Shown one piece after another: positions 51,658-64,000 of a stretch of 64,000 nucleotides of DNA. Position 1 is the stretch's first letter; each line of letters opens with the position of its first letter. Both the position numbers and the translations under genes were made by a program. The stretch covers positions 19,201,608 to 19,265,607 of the forward strand of contig NC_088300.1 in the NCBI RefSeq assembly GCF_032854445.1, in the 5' to 3' direction. Source of the DNA: Liolophura sinensis (lineage: Eukaryota; Mollusca; Polyplacophora; Chitonida; Chitonidae). A model generated the notes under the pieces. The model was not told where the DNA came from. It searched no databases and saw only the letters and a list, made by a program, of their open reading frames with translations.

Positions 51658-52033
51658 AAGTTATTGGTCTTCCAGGAAGTTCAGAAAACGTTCAAAAGAA
51701 AAAAAAAAAGATTTATTTGGTCAGTCAACAAATGTAGTTTGTTCCCTGTTCAGATGGCATTAGCTTTTCAATATTTTGTGTGGTATTTTGTGATACATAT
51801 CTATTTATCCTGAACTCATGCTTGATACCTGAATGCCTTATATGCTTATGTTAACACTTTATCTCCCCGTTACCTTGAATCATGTTCTGAAGCTGTGCAT
51901 CCCATTTTCGTCAGCCATTTTTGTAACTGTATTGTGTGTAGGGATTTATTGACTTATTCTAGTTATGAAGTATCACTCTGCAGTCGATCAGCCGATGACT
52001 GCTGAGATATGGCCAGATAAAATGAAAAATCAA

Positions 52034-52175
52034 GGCCCAGTTTAACAAAGTGCGGCATACAACATTTTTTTTATTGTACATTTGTCGTACAACATTTTGT
52101 ACGTCACTATTACAGTACCATTGCTCTATATTTGCAATTATCGTACGTGTATGATGTCTTTGTGAAATTGGGCCC
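52034..52175. mobile_element. MITE-like element, about 142 bp
   Basis: The left end ggcccagtttaacaaagtgc pairs with the right end, which reversed is gggcccaatttcacaaagac. Interior words gtacaacatttt, tcgtac and gtacg also occur in inverted form. There is no coding capacity. Terminal repeats of this ggcccaatttcacaaag type are common in small non-autonomous elements of marine invertebrates, a statement from memory that was not checked. Confidence 0.6.
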
Positions 52176-52334
52176 ATCTCCCATGACACAGATGAAATAT
52201 TTATAGTTTGTTGAATGAGTGCAGACTGATGTGAACGAAATCTGTTTCTGTGGGTCCCGTTTTGTTCACCTTACAAACAAACACACCCTCATCAGCTCAT
52301 ATTCATTCAGCAACCCATTTATTATACAACAATA

Positions 52335-52450
52335 GTCATGGGTTTCCCCAGGCTCTGCTCGGTTTCCTCCCACTGTAATACTGTCCACCGTCGTATGAAG
52401 TGAAATATGCTCAAGTATGCCATTAAACACCAGTCAAATAAATAAATAAA
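52335..52450 (+). repeat. SINE 3' half, family S1
   Basis: It reads gggtttccccaggctctgct, cggtttcctcccactgtaat, accgtcgtatgaagtgaaat, atgctcaagtatgccattaa and ends in caaataaataaataaa. This is family S1 in its own 5' to 3' orientation. It fixes the strand of the other copies and shows the aata-rich tail. Confidence 0.75.
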
Positions 52451-55400
52451 GTTATACAACCAACAGCAATCAATTGAAGTAGGGAGAAAAATTTAGTTCT
52501 GGAAAATGAAAATTTTACACAGAAATTTAGGATCGTTAGTCTTGTAGTAATATTTTTGTGAATGGCATTAGACTTTGTTCCAAGAGAAAATAAATGCATT
52601 GATTGGATGACGTCAAGTTGCTAATGCCGACATGCAACATGAAATATGCATATTAAAAGATATGGAAGATGTACAATAATCTTGTTTATGACATTGAGCA
52701 GCAGAGATGTCCTGGCAGGCAAAGCTTGTTTGGTGAAATTGACCAAATTTAAGAAGTCACATGATCTTATCAAGATCTGACTGATTTGATTATTAATCAA
52801 ATAAACACATGGAGATGTGTAATTTAATGCATGTTTTTTTGTCCTTTAGCTGCACAGGCAAGACTGTTAAAGTATTTTATGTATTGTAATTTGCTTGAGA
52901 GCTATCAACATTGTTACCTTTGCCTCTATTATTACCAGGTGTAAAAGGTTGTTTGGTGCTATTTTTCCACTCCTCTGACACATAATTGAGGACAGTATTA
53001 CAGGTTTTGATGAGGTCTTCAATTAATTTTATAAAGGTTTGTATAAAAGATTGTGATTGTTTTGTTTAGAGAGATGTATATTTTGGTTATTTGCTGTTCT
53101 TAAATATACACATTTGTGTAAATGAATGTCATTTTTAAACAAAAGATTTCTCCAACATCAAATTTTTCGTGCAGTTCAGTCTTCCACTTATGCATGTTAA
53201 ACCAAATGTACGTCCTTCCAATTTTAACCAAAGATACAACAAGCAAATGTGGAAGGGAAGTTGAAAGGGTTGGTTATCCTAGTCATGTACACATGTATTA
53301 GCCCGGTGTTGACGTCTTTCTACATTAATAGTTTATGGCACTAGTATTTTACTGTAATTATACTGCTAACTATGAAAATGTATAGGCTCTGGACGTCTCT
53401 GTGGGTTGACTGTATTCTCGTACTGTTAGTGACAGAGACACAGCTTGTTTTACTCATATCAAGCATCTTCATCCTGTCTAGACTGAGCCGCAAGCCTAAG
53501 GTTGTTACTGCTCTCAGTATGGAAAAACAAAGTAAAAAATTTAATGCCAGTGGTAGGGGGTCTACATTTTTATCTTCTGTGGGTCACCGGTGGAAAATTC
53601 CACGTATAATCCCCTATTGGCTACTAGGGAGACTGGTGATATTGCTACTTAGAATATGGCATAAAAATTTACAGCCAGCAATAGTGTTTTGGTTTGATTC
53701 TCCGTTCCAAGGGCAGTCACGTCCAAGTCAAACGGGATATGCATGAAGACATATGTCTAGGATTTGGTCCTGCTGGAGGTGAGTGAAACATGCCATGAAC
53801 TTGCAAGTTTTCGAGGTACATGTATGCTTCATCGGAGTTAAGCCAGTAGTGTCTCTGTGACCAATAGTTAGTCATGCCACAGAGACCCACATCTGTGTAC
53901 AGGCCTTTTGTATGATATTCCTTCTTGCATTATTAACATTGCATTTACCCGTGTACCAAATAGGAACATACCAGTAATAAGTTTGTATCATGCTGTATAG
54001 TGCCTTAACATGAACGTCTTTGTTCTCATCATGTCATTGTTTGCTAGCATTTTGCAACAGTTTTCGGATTTAAGAACACTATATATCTTCTTTGTTTTTG
54101 CACGTAAACATTGTCTTCACCTATACATTGCAAATAGAAACTGTGCAGGTCCATCAAAGCTAACTGAACAACCTACCCAGTGCAATATGTGTGATCTAGC
54201 TGCATGTGGTACCATTGCAATGCCTATTCTGAGGTCATATCTGACAAGTACGTATGTGTTTGAAATCATTTTGTACCTGAGCAGAAAGAAGACACTTTGT
54301 AGTGGATCTGTTGAATGACATTTATATCATGCTTTACAATGAAGGGATATCAAGATAACTCTAAAATATTGCAGTAAATGAAATTCTTAACAGTTATCAC
54401 AGCTACAGTTTGTTTGTAATCTACAAAGAAGAAGTGCGAAGAGTGGTCAGTTGTTGGTAGACAAGATATTAGTAGTCATAATATTGATGCATTCTTACAC
54501 ACATATGTATGCCTGTATTTTTCAAATGGTTGCCCTTTGTGGCATTGTATGTGATAATATCACATGTGCCGCTTTTTCTTGTGCTGGAGGTGGGCTTTAG
54601 TGTTGTGTATATGTACATTGCAAACAAAACTATCTTATCTAAATGTGAATAATTTAGAAAAGGTTTTGAATATCTTTGAATCTTTTGAATGGGCTTCAAT
54701 TATTACCATTATGCAAGTTTGTATGATGTTTGGGCAGTGCCTTTGTAAATTCTGTACCCAGTTATTGATCTGCTTGTACATGTACATGTACACGTATCAT
54801 TTATACATTTGACATAGTCATGGGACTTTAAATTGACATCAATATCTTCATCTCCAATCCTGGCTGCTATTACATGCACACCGAAACATCATTAGGTGCT
54901 AGAAAAAGTGTTCAGAACACAAGTCCTGAAAGGAAAATTAAATTGGAAAGTGCCTTTATTGAGAGGCTATAAAATACTATATTTGTCAAAGCAAAATCAT
55001 AGACATTCACGGTTTTTCTTTTAACTGTGAAGAGTATATTGTTATAAAGCAAATGATATTAGATTTTACTAAACAGAAAAATGTATTTGTATTTTCAACA
55101 TCGAATGTTTCTGATAAGCTTTACATACATGTATGTAACATTTATAAATCCAATAAATATGGGAATATGATCCCTCTGAGACAGTCTATTGTAATCTGTT
55201 CTTTTGTGACATCCACCTGTCTTGAAAGTGACCGCATGTAGACAAGATTTTTGCCATACAATTGACAGCTGTGAACTAAAAACCCACAGCCATGCATTCC
55301 ACAAGCACAAATAGAAAACACTCAATATAAATGTACACTTGTACACTAAAGAGACAAAATAGAAAGCCAGCTCCACGTTTGTCAACAATCTTACACCACA

Positions 55401-55568
55401 AAGGATGTGGACAAAATGTCTGAAGCTCAATGAAACAATATGCACATTGAGCTTCTTGAGGCATTTTGAGGTTCTGACAGGCAGATGAAGAAACGTTGTC
55501 AATTGGTTTCAACCACTAAGGCTAATCCCTGAACATCTTATCAACACCTATAACTCTAGAGGAAGAAG
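52451..55568. other. Region between PGGHG and RRP15, no gene supported
   Basis: The best frame is 53372-53746 (+, ATG, 124 residues, two hydrophobic stretches). It has no recognisable domain and no supporting context, so it is not called. A minus-strand AATAAA (TTTATT at 54955-54960) could end an extended RRP15 transcript. Confidence 0.5.
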
Positions 55569-55639
55569 TCATCGGCATTCATTATCCACACAGCATACAT
55601 AAACGTTACTACTATTGTTCCAGAGCCTGCCTCTAACAC

Positions 55640-56754
55640 ATGAACAACAGGCATCATTTGACTGGTTAGTAGACACCCTCAAGCCCTTACTGTAGGACCC
55701 TTTCCAGATGATCTCTTCCACAGCCCCACACATCACTGTGTCTGTAGACACTCTCGGGCTCTTACTGTAGGACCCTTTCCTGACGATCTCTCCCACAGCC
55801 CCACACATCACCATGTCTGTAGACACCCGCAGGCTCTTACTGTAGGACCCTTGCCTGATGACCTCTCCCACAGCCCCACACATCACCGTGTCTGTAGACA
55901 CTCTCAGGCTCTTACTGTAGGACCCTTTCCTGACGATCTCTCCCACAGCCCAACACATCACCGTGTCTGTGGACACCCGCAGGCTCTTACTGTAGGACAC
56001 TTTCCTGATCACCTCTCCCACAGCCCCACACATCACTGTGTCTGTTGACACTCTCAGGCTCTTACTGTAGGACCCTTGCCTGATGACCTCTCCCACAGCC
56101 CCACACATCACCGTGTCTGTAGACACCCGCAGGCTCTTACTGTAGGACCCTTTCCTGATCACCTCTCCCACAGCCCCACACATCACTGTGTCTGGAGACA
56201 CTCTCAGGCTCTTACTGTAGGACACTTTCCTGATCACCTCTCCCACAGGCCCACACATCAAGGAGTCTGGAGACACCTTTAGGTTCTTACTGTAGGATCC
56301 TTTCCTGACGATCTCTCCCACAGCCTCACACATCATTGTGTCTGTAGACATCCTCAAGGTCTTACTGTAGGACCCTTTCCTAATGATCTCTATCACAGCC
56401 CCACACATCACTGTGTCTGGAGACCGTCCGGCTCTTACTGTAGGACCCTTTCCTAACGATCACTCCCACAGCTCCACACATCAATGAGTCTGGAGACCCT
56501 CCGGCTCTTACCGTAGGACCCTTTAATAACGATCACTCCCACAGCCCCACACATCACTGTCAGGAGTCACTATAAGGCTCTTACTGTATGACCCTTTCCT
56601 GGCGATCGCCCTCAGGCTCTTACTGTTGGACCCTTTCCTGACAATCATCTCTCCCACCACCCATAAGCATTACTGAGTCTAGAGACATCCTCAGGCTCTT
56701 ACTGTAGGACCTCTCCCACAGCCCCCCGCACATCACTTCAGTCCGTAGACACCC
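55640..56754. repeat. 75-bp tandem repeat abutting the RRP15 stop codon
   Basis: The word tgtaggaccc (or gacac) recurs at 55691, 55766, 55841, 55916, 55991, 56066, 56141, 56216, 56291 and 56366, always 75 bp apart. Shorter, more diverged units continue to about 56750. Each unit also has ctctcccacagccccacaca and tgtctgtagacac. Since 75 is 25 codons, minus 55569-56408 stays open for about 279 codons with a 25-residue repeat (SYSKSLRVSTD, VMCGAVGEVIRKG), and the + strand is open too. It lies downstream of RRP15 on the transcribed strand, so it is probably 3' UTR or flank rather than protein. Confidence 0.9.
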
Positions 56755-59700
56755 TCAGACTGAGTCACCATCACTGTCTGAACCGTCCTCATTCCCCAGG
56801 ACACCAGACCCACCCTCATCTCCACTCTGCTCCTTATCCCAGTCCTTCAGTGTGGCCCCCATCATGAAGTCCTCTCGCAGGATGTCCCACTTCCCTTCCT
56901 CAGCCGTGTCCTCTGGAGGGGTCTGTAAACACAGCACAGGATGATTAAGAGTATTACCACAGACTCAACAGCAGGTTTAAAGTAAAAGGCACAATTCTAC
57001 ATAAGGCAAACTCTAAACTTTAGACTCTAAAGATGGTAAAACTCTACAGCAGGCAAACTTCACATTCTAAAGAAGATAAAATTCTACAGTAGGCAAACTT
57101 TACACTCTGGCGACAGTAAACCTCAAGCAGGCAAACTTCATTCTCTACAGACGGTAAAACTCTACAGTAGGCAAACTACCACAGCACTTGTGGATAAGCA
57201 ATATTTCCCTGTCACTGATCACTCACCTGTTGTGGTTTCCTGGATTTCACGGCCCCATCTTTAGACACATTCACTCGGGTTCCCCGTAGCAGATCTAAGA
57301 AGGCCCCTTTTGTGACAGATTCCAAGACTTTGGATCGTTTCCTTTCTGAGGAACCAACCGCTGACAGCTTCTCCTCCACACTCTTCTGCTGTTTCTTTAC
57401 TGCGTTAAACAACTGCACAACTCCCCTGTTAACAAATCCTGTTTATTGCAGTATATGCACACTCTGTCGTCTAGGTCAATCATTTGTTACAATGACCTTC
57501 ACCTTGAAAAAATTCTGCAGTGAATGCCTGGACAACTTGAGTGTCACCTACAGTTAATGCAGGAAATAGCTCCAGTTACTTTTCAATCACCTGCTTTCAT
57601 AGCTTTTCCCACTACTTACATATGTAAATATGAAATCTTCATAGTTCCTTCTATCATCACTTTCAGTTGAAGACTGGGGTAGCTCACAAAACCTTATATA
57701 AGTTTGTTTATTTTAAATACTGGACTAGCGCTTAAAGCCGCATTACAGAATTTCACTTACATGTGGATATGACAGCAATCAGCTAAATGGGTGGAGGAAT
57801 CTTTGTCAGTTTAACAAAAAACTCTTAAAGCTTTTTGTATCTTTTACAATTTTCATGGCTCAACTTTCCAACGACTTCAGGCCTTTGTCATGAGCCTATG
57901 TATTAAATGGACATTTCTTCGACATAGTGCATTAAGAGAAAATGTTTATGATTAACAGTCACAGCTCTGACCTAGTTGCAATTTTCTGAAGGCGTCTTTC
58001 TCTGTCTTTCTCCAGAGGGTTAGGCTTCACTCTCGCCATTTCCTCCCATAACTTTTTCTGAAGTTAAAAAAAAATAAAAGTGTCAAACAGGTAACAAGCA
58101 TACAGCATTCTTTTGTCAATGAAATGGCTTTTCCATGGAAAGGAATTTTTTTACAGCAATTTGAATATCATATGTGCATGTACAGTTGTGAGATAACTCA
58201 GACAGTGGCACAGATTTCAGGACTTCTTGAAAAGTATGAACAGTAACACAGAAATTACTGATGACTCATTTCCATCAAAATACATCCGAATACATGTGTC
58301 AATCACATGGGAAAAGGTTAACAAAAACACGCATCAAGACACAGCTGAAACATTCTGTCAGAAGGATCAATAAATAGAGACTGAAAATTAGAGTACCTTT
58401 TCTGCGGTTGCAACTGTGGCTTCCTCCTGATTCGTCTCAGAACTTTCTTTTTTCTTCTTCTGAATTTCTCGCTCTGTCATACCCTTGGCTAATATTGTGG
58501 GTGTGTTTCTGGGAACTTTATTGTTCAGGATTTTGGCCATCGCATTTGCCAATCCACAACCTGAGTTATCTCCCTTATTACCATGTTTGTTCTCCATAGC
58601 TTCTGTGTTTTCTTCTCCGTCTTCTTCGTCCTCAGTATCTCCACTGAGATCTCCCCCTATCTCCATCTCATCTGTGTCACAGATCCAACAAAAGAAAAAA
58701 CAAAGGATGAAAAATTAATACCTACCTGCCACATGGATGTTCATACATACACATATAATACTGCATATCATTGCCCCTCACTGTGGCTTCTACCTTTACA
58801 GCAACATAATCTAATTCTTCAACCTTTTCAACCACCTCTGCGGCCAATATTTTGAAACAGTCTGACAGAACTATGGGGTGTAGAGAAATAATTTTTATAG
58901 TTTTATGAAACTTGCACCTTTAGTGACACAAATAATTTAGTAATAGCCTCATTTTCAAAATAATTGGAGTAAGAAATTAGAGAGATTTAGAGTGATTCAA
59001 GTCAAACATCATGCTTACGTGGCATATATCTAGTTCAGTAAAATAGATCCATATTGGCCAGGCTTCCATTATATAACTTGCACTTCATTCTATACCCTAG
59101 CAATAGTTTCAGTGCTGCACCTCTCATCTGGTAGATTGATGAAGGTCCACCGACATACTACTGACAAAAGAATGTGACACACACATATGCGCATTCAACC
59201 CTTTCCATGTTCATCGGTCTTGAAGACATCTAATAACCACATTTTAGCACAACTCAAGTGGTGTAGTGGCATAAAAGCGAATATTACAATGCAGAAATCT
59301 CATGACATGAATGATAAACGTCTTATTTCTGCTGTTTTTCTTTGTGTACAAATTCAACATCTCCCCATACCATTTTAACCAATAAATGGTCAGTTAAAGT
59401 ACATGACCGTGGGAAAAATATGATGGCAGAAGTCGCGTGGAAATCAACACATAAATATTACCCTAGTCTTTACAACTCAACGTATTTTCACCACCTGCGT
59501 ATGATACATGGCAGTTGTAAAGACTTGGGTGACCCCATTGTTATTCAATGAGCTCCTTCTCTGATATTCATTGTGAAACACTGCTTCTTCAATGAACAGA
59601 CGTGACTTCATCACGTGACAGCACCCTCAAGTTTAAAATTCCCCGATACGTGATTAATGAGAACGTTTGATAGCTGATTGACTCGGTCAGCTGTTGAGCG

Positions 59701-59928
59701 TGTTGGTAAAATTCAACAACCGTAAACAGCTGGTAAAGCAGGCCTAAAGTTCAACATGTTCAACATGTTCGAACTACTGCATCTCGTGACTTGTCTGATG
59801 TGATCCGTGTCAAAGGTACTTTTAAAGCCATCTTCAGTGAATAAATTACCTGATTCCCACCCCAGCTCGGACTCGGAATCGCTCATTTCTTCTTTTCGAT
59901 CTACCACCACGTGTGTCTTCGCCGACAT
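56755..59928 (-). CDS. RRP15: Ribosomal RNA-processing protein 15 homologue, 5 coding exons
   Basis: Nucleolar factor for assembly of the large (60S) ribosomal subunit and pre-rRNA processing. Minus-strand exons, 5' to 3': 59928-59850, 58671-58397, 58057-57972, 57425-57227 and 56922-56755. All borders are GT-AG, phases match, and the total is 807 nt (268 residues; the human protein has about 282). The N-terminus is acidic and Ser-rich (MSDSESELG, then GDTEDEEDGEE). Family landmarks are LANAMAKILNNKVPRNTPTI (about residues 70-90), RVKPNPLEKDRERRLQKIAT ending at residue 146, RGVVQLFNAV (147-156) and the C-terminal ILREDFMMGATLKDWDKE (227-244). The start is the first ATG (gtagcaATGtc). A slightly longer open frame upstream lacks an ATG. 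The stop codon sits inside the first unit of the 75-bp repeat. It shares its promoter interval with DCAF4. Confidence 0.93.
56923..57226 (-). other. RRP15 intron 4 with short degenerate repeats
   Basis: The words ggcaaactt/caaacttta and gtaaaactctacag recur about five times between 57000 and 57180 at irregular spacing near 45-50 bp. This is a decayed tandem repeat inside the intron. Confidence 0.6.
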
Positions 59929-60251
59929 TGCTACTGTTGTTGTTGATAACCTTTCCACCAATTTTTAGACTGTGTTGAGGTTCGGAAAATACATTATTAT
60001 TTAGCACATTTTTACATTCCGTAACGTTCTATTTCTCTCAGTAAGTTTCTCCGTAAAAGACACTTTTCTTGAATATTAAAACCGACATCAATGCCATGTT
60101 TGTATTTCAAATTTACCATGAGGGTAGATAAATTTATATATTTCGAAAGTAATACAGGTTATGTTTTTACATATTACTTTCGCTGTTGTGTTTTGGGTCA
60201 TTTTCTAACGCCAAGTGAAGAAGTGGCATCCAGTGATGATAAAACAAGAAA
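59929..60251. promoter_or_regulatory. Bidirectional promoter interval between RRP15 and DCAF4
   Basis: Only 323 bp separate the two divergent start codons, so both core promoters must lie here or in immediately adjacent 5' sequence. No TATA box at a convincing distance was recognised on either strand. An ATG at 60091 opens an upstream frame that overlaps the DCAF4 start in another phase. It would matter only if transcription starts before it. Confidence 0.6.
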
Positions 60252-63200
60252 ATGCCCAACTCAAAACAATGGCGTATGCAAAAAAATTGGAGAGGGAGGA
60301 AGCGAAGATGGGAGTCAAACTCATGCTCTGGAGACACTTGTGATAAAAGGCGATTTCTGACCCAAAACGCGGTATCTCCTGTCGGCGTCAACTTCCCGAC
60401 AGAGCCCCTTCCATCTTGTAGCAACAGCCAGAGTGAACGTGTGAGGTGCCGTGGGGGGCGAATGAGGGATCGGGGGAACAGAATACAGCATGATAGAACG
60501 AACGGGGGGCGAAATGAACAGGCCAGGTTAAGAGAGTGTCAGTCTAACACAACATCATCAACTTGTCCCCACCCAAACTTGACAAAAAGCAAACATGGCA
60601 AAAGACCAATTGCATCTCAGACGGCGCCTGAGTCAAGTTCTAGCAGTAGCAACAGTTCTCAGAGTGGTATCCTTTACTCAGGGCAGTGGCATGGAAGGAA
60701 AATTACATCAGTATACTGTAGCTAGTTGTAAATTTTTCAGTTTATTACTAAGAATATGTGGTTAAAGCCCGAGTTAGTGGAAATAAGGCCAGAAATCTGG
60801 TTTTACTGACATACAGGCCGGGTCTAGTTTATCCACGGAGAAAAGCTTTACAATGAAGTTAAGGTTGGCCCTATCCCAGGGTTTACATGGTAACAGTACA
60901 TATAGTTTGAAATATAAAAAGCCGTTTTCAACAATTGAATTATTTGTTCGCAGGAACCGGCTACATGATGTAGGCTTACACTAGCAAACCTTTCTGTTCT
61001 TACAGAATTCACAGCAATGAACACTTTACCCAAAATATATTCGCCCAGTTTAAGCCTTTGCTAAATTAACTCTTTTTTTTTTTGGCTGAAAATTTAATGC
61101 GAGGAATATAAATCTCTGCCACTGGCATGTATCAGAGTGTACAATAACACCAAACATTTCAACTCACTATGCACGCAGGTGTTCAAAAGACTCCCAAATT
61201 CTATCAAATTGCCAAAAACAGCCCTATCCCTCTGAAAATACCTCCCTGACTACATGTGTAAACATATTTGAAATCTAAGTTTCATAGATTTCTTTGTTTT
61301 CAAACAAACATATAGAACATATACCTACTCTGGCTGTTAACAGTTTTGATCAATTTTGAGGAGGTTGAAGGGAGAGGAAGCGTATTTTGAATGATAATTT
61401 TCTTGTTGTTCAGTTTTGTTCTAATTTTTCGTAGTTATTCTAGCATAAACATATAGTCATGCTGTTTTGCTCATTTTAAACTACCTGTCAGTGTCTGTAT
61501 TGCAAGGAGATATGTGTTCAGGTGATCATGACATGTTCATGTATCCAGGTGTAGCCTGTGTGCCTGTGCATGGTCAGAGTTTGGGAATGTTGTTAACTGC
61601 CTTCATTTCACTACATGTATTTCCTTAGCTGAATATCAGATATCCCAGGATTTTACTATGATGCTGAGAAAAAGAGATATTTCAAGATCCTTCCAAGCCA
61701 TAATAATGTGAATGTGGTGACAAGAGAGTCAGTGTCTAGTAAGACAGCAGAGGAAAAGAGGATAAATGACTTGAAATTACAAAGTAACTCAAAGCTAGGT
61801 CAACATGACAAAGATGCTAAGCCTCAGAGGACAGAGTCTGTGAATTTCATTCACTTTTGGCAGCGAGTGCATCAAGGAGATGTAACAAACACAAGCATTG
61901 AGCCCTTTGTTTTGAAATCTCAAGTTAGGAAGCTGAAATTATCTCACTTTGAGAGAATATTTTCAAATCCTTTTGGAAATTATGAGCAATTAGAACATAT
62001 GCTGCTGATGGAAGCAAGTTCCGATTTTCATGATATTTTAGGGCTGTGGTCTGTTAAAGACACTCTTGTCCACAGAATTCAGCTGTTACGGGTGAATGTG
62101 AAGAAACGAACGAGTGAGCATAAGGCAGAAGCTCGAGGTTTGGAAGTGGAAATAAACCCACAAGGGAATGTTGTTCTGCAGTCACTCAACAAGGTAACAC
62201 ATGCCTGCTGGGCCCCATCCTTGGAGAATCCCAACAGGAAGTATATTCTCTACACAACTGTCTGTTATACAGGCTACTCTTCCAGTTTGGCTCTTTTCCG
62301 TAACCTCGAGCCAGGTGGTAATGCGGATTGTCGTGCAACAGATTTCTGTCTAGGGAAGAAAGCGACCTGGACATGTGCATGGAATCCTCATCACCAACGC
62401 TTTAGTGTGGGTACAGAGAAGTCTGGACTGTTGCTGGATGTGGAGACACGAAGGCTCTGGGAGCTATACTCCAACAAAAGTGACGTCTTAACTCAGACAT
62501 TTACCAGGACTGTAAGTTTGGGCCTGTTGTTCAAAAGTGTTTCATAATTATGTAACTGTTTTGTTTGTCCTATTCATATATTATTCGTGAAACTCATACA
62601 TTAATGGTTAAGGTATGTGCCTTACTCACTGGATTAAATACTCACAAATCAACAGGTGCAAGAGTATACAGATTCCTGCTGTCTTTCTTTTCTAAAAAAT
62701 CGACGTACATGTGAAGTATACATTCCAAAAGAATCCAACCAGACAATTTAATCTATTGTCCTGAATATTGGCAGACAGGACAGTCACTGATCAGTGGTAC
62801 AAGGAAGGGGGAAATCTTGACCCATGACCTCCGCAGCCGATCAACTCACCCTGTCAAGGTCGTTCATCAGCAGTCTCCAATTGGCAGTCTCCGCCTCCTG
62901 AAAGATGACATCTATCTGCTGGCAAGTGACTTCAAAGGACAGGTAATCTCCTCTTTGTTGATTTATAATCTGTTTACATAGGCAATACTCATCTAAAACA
63001 GATATTATTGCAATCACTCTACGTATTTTCAGCTGTCAAGCAAAGTTAACTACACCCTGCTCAGTGAAGTATACAGAAGCACCCTCTCTGTCCATCTGCC
63101 TGTCTGTAAACACGATTTTGTCCGTGCATCTCCTCCCAAACAGACTTCCCCGATTTTGTTGAAACTTACCATACATCTTGTATGTCATCTGAACTTGTGC

Positions 63201-64000
63201 ATGCTTAAGTTTAATGGCAGTCAGATAATTATTTTCATAATTACCCCTATTTAAGACTTTGCATAATAGTGAATTTCCATGTATTTAGATTTTGTCCATG
63301 CAACTCTTCCTAAAGTACTGAATCTATTTCCATGAAACATAGCCTACATCTTCTGTATAATCTAAACTTGTGCATGCTTAAGTTCAATTACAATAACATA
63401 ATTATTTTCATAATTACTTTCAGTCAGGTACTTAGTGCAAACATGGATTTTCATGTACACTTTATTCTCTTCTGCTACATTCCTCCATTCAAAGTGAATG
63501 TATCAGTAGTGCAAGCAAATGCCCTCGATCCCCCACCCCCATATGGCCCAATCTGTATGAAACCAAACTAAGCAACATGACATCCTGTCAGTTCTTTTAA
63601 AGTTGTCTTTCTTTTGTTTTGGAAAGGTTTGGTATTGGAATGGGGTATTTCAGTTTTACTATTAACTAGTGTACCATTTACATGTATAGGATTAACAAGT
63701 AGTATTAACATGGAAAATATTAGCTGATTTTAAGAAATGCAAAACTAACATATATGCAAGCACACTTTCTTCTAAAAATTTTCTTTTAAATTTTATTTTA
63801 CCCTAAGCACTCCAGTTTCCTCAACACATAAAATTGGCGGCTGTTGAGTAGGTGAAGCATTCTTTGCTGGGGGAAATTTGATTTTCTTTTATATGGAAAA
63901 TTATGTCTGTGAAATTCACCTTTAGGTGACATCCACACTGTACATGGTTGTTTTTGTTTTAGATCAACCTGTGGGATCTAAGAATGCGAAAAGTTGTCCG
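60252..64000 (+). CDS. DCAF4: DDB1- and CUL4-associated factor 4, 5' part (runs off window)
   Basis: WD40 protein that acts as substrate receptor of CUL4-DDB1 ubiquitin ligases. Exons: 60252-60666, 61640-62511, 62775-62942 and 63963 to beyond the window end, with GT-AG borders and matching phases. About 497 codons are visible. Residues 1-138 are basic then Ser-rich, opening with WRMQKNWRGRKRRW, comparable to the basic start of human DCAF4. Residues 139-157 (DIPGFYYDAEKKRYFKILP) are the family signature before the propeller. Exon 2 ends with LLLDVETRRLWELYSNKSDV. Exon 3 carries GEILTHDLR (442-449), and exon 4 opens with INLWDLR (486-492). Both end in DLR, and the latter is a DWD-type box used for DDB1 contact. 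In exon 2 an upstream AG would put a TGA in frame, which selects the acceptor ending at 61639. The C-terminal WD repeats are missing. Confidence 0.9.
62943..63962 (+). other. DCAF4 intron 3 with an internal direct repeat
   Basis: Two related stretches, near 63170-63240 and 63335-63425, share acttgtgcatgcttaagttt, taattattttcataattac and the words before them. This suggests a short diverged duplication of about 160 bp. No coding sequence recognised. Confidence 0.55.

Noticed and set aside
53372..53746. 124-codon ATG frame with hydrophobic stretches
   Set aside because: AT-rich region between convergent genes; no domain and no neighbouring exon. Hydrophobic runs are expected by chance in such DNA.
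60091..60360. Alternative 89-codon frame at the DCAF4 start
   Set aside because: Overlaps DCAF4 exon 1 in another phase. The DCAF4 frame has family resemblance and a phase-compatible splice, so this is at most an upstream frame.

Overview
The window looks like nuclear DNA of an invertebrate animal, most likely a mollusc or another lophotrochozoan. It is AT-rich, its genes carry GT-AG introns, tRNA-derived SINE copies are scattered throughout, and the recognisable proteins are animal families. No reverse transcriptase, transposase, viral or prokaryotic gene was recognised. The taxon is inferred from general character, not from a search.

Layout. 1-10.6 kb is intergenic, with SINE fragments and a small 63-bp tandem repeat. 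10.66-25.6 kb is one large complex repeat. Four modules of alternating length (about 4.4, 3.0, 4.4 and 3.1 kb) follow each other head to tail. Each holds the same ordered blocks, called A, minisatellite, C, D, E and F here. Modules 1 and 3 share features that 2 and 4 lack, including a SINE at the same place, so the locus reads as two copies of a roughly 7.5-kb dimer. 25.6-35.5 kb is again gene-poor, with SINEs and a short CpG-dense patch.

The gene-bearing part starts at 35.5 kb. A BTB/BACK kelch-like gene on + (35.5-37.7 kb) has a stop codon and two frame breaks clustered in its BACK region. Next on + is PGGHG (41.7-51.1 kb), the GH65 glucosidase that removes glucose from the collagen disaccharide. 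Its eleven coding exons join in phase to 799 residues, with an N-terminal membrane anchor. Tail to tail with it lies RRP15 on - (56.8-59.9 kb), a nucleolar 60S assembly factor with five exons joining to 268 residues. DCAF4 on + (from 60.25 kb, running off the window), a WD40 substrate receptor for CUL4-DDB1 ligases, diverges from RRP15 across a 323-bp shared promoter interval.

Tandem repeats are the theme of the window. Besides the 15-kb locus there is a minisatellite in PGGHG intron 4 that begins at the splice donor and resembles it, an 88-bp repeat beside it, and a 75-bp repeat that runs up to the RRP15 stop codon. The genes belong to unrelated housekeeping functions and do not form a pathway. 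Exon joins were derived by hand from splice sites, reading phase and family resemblance.
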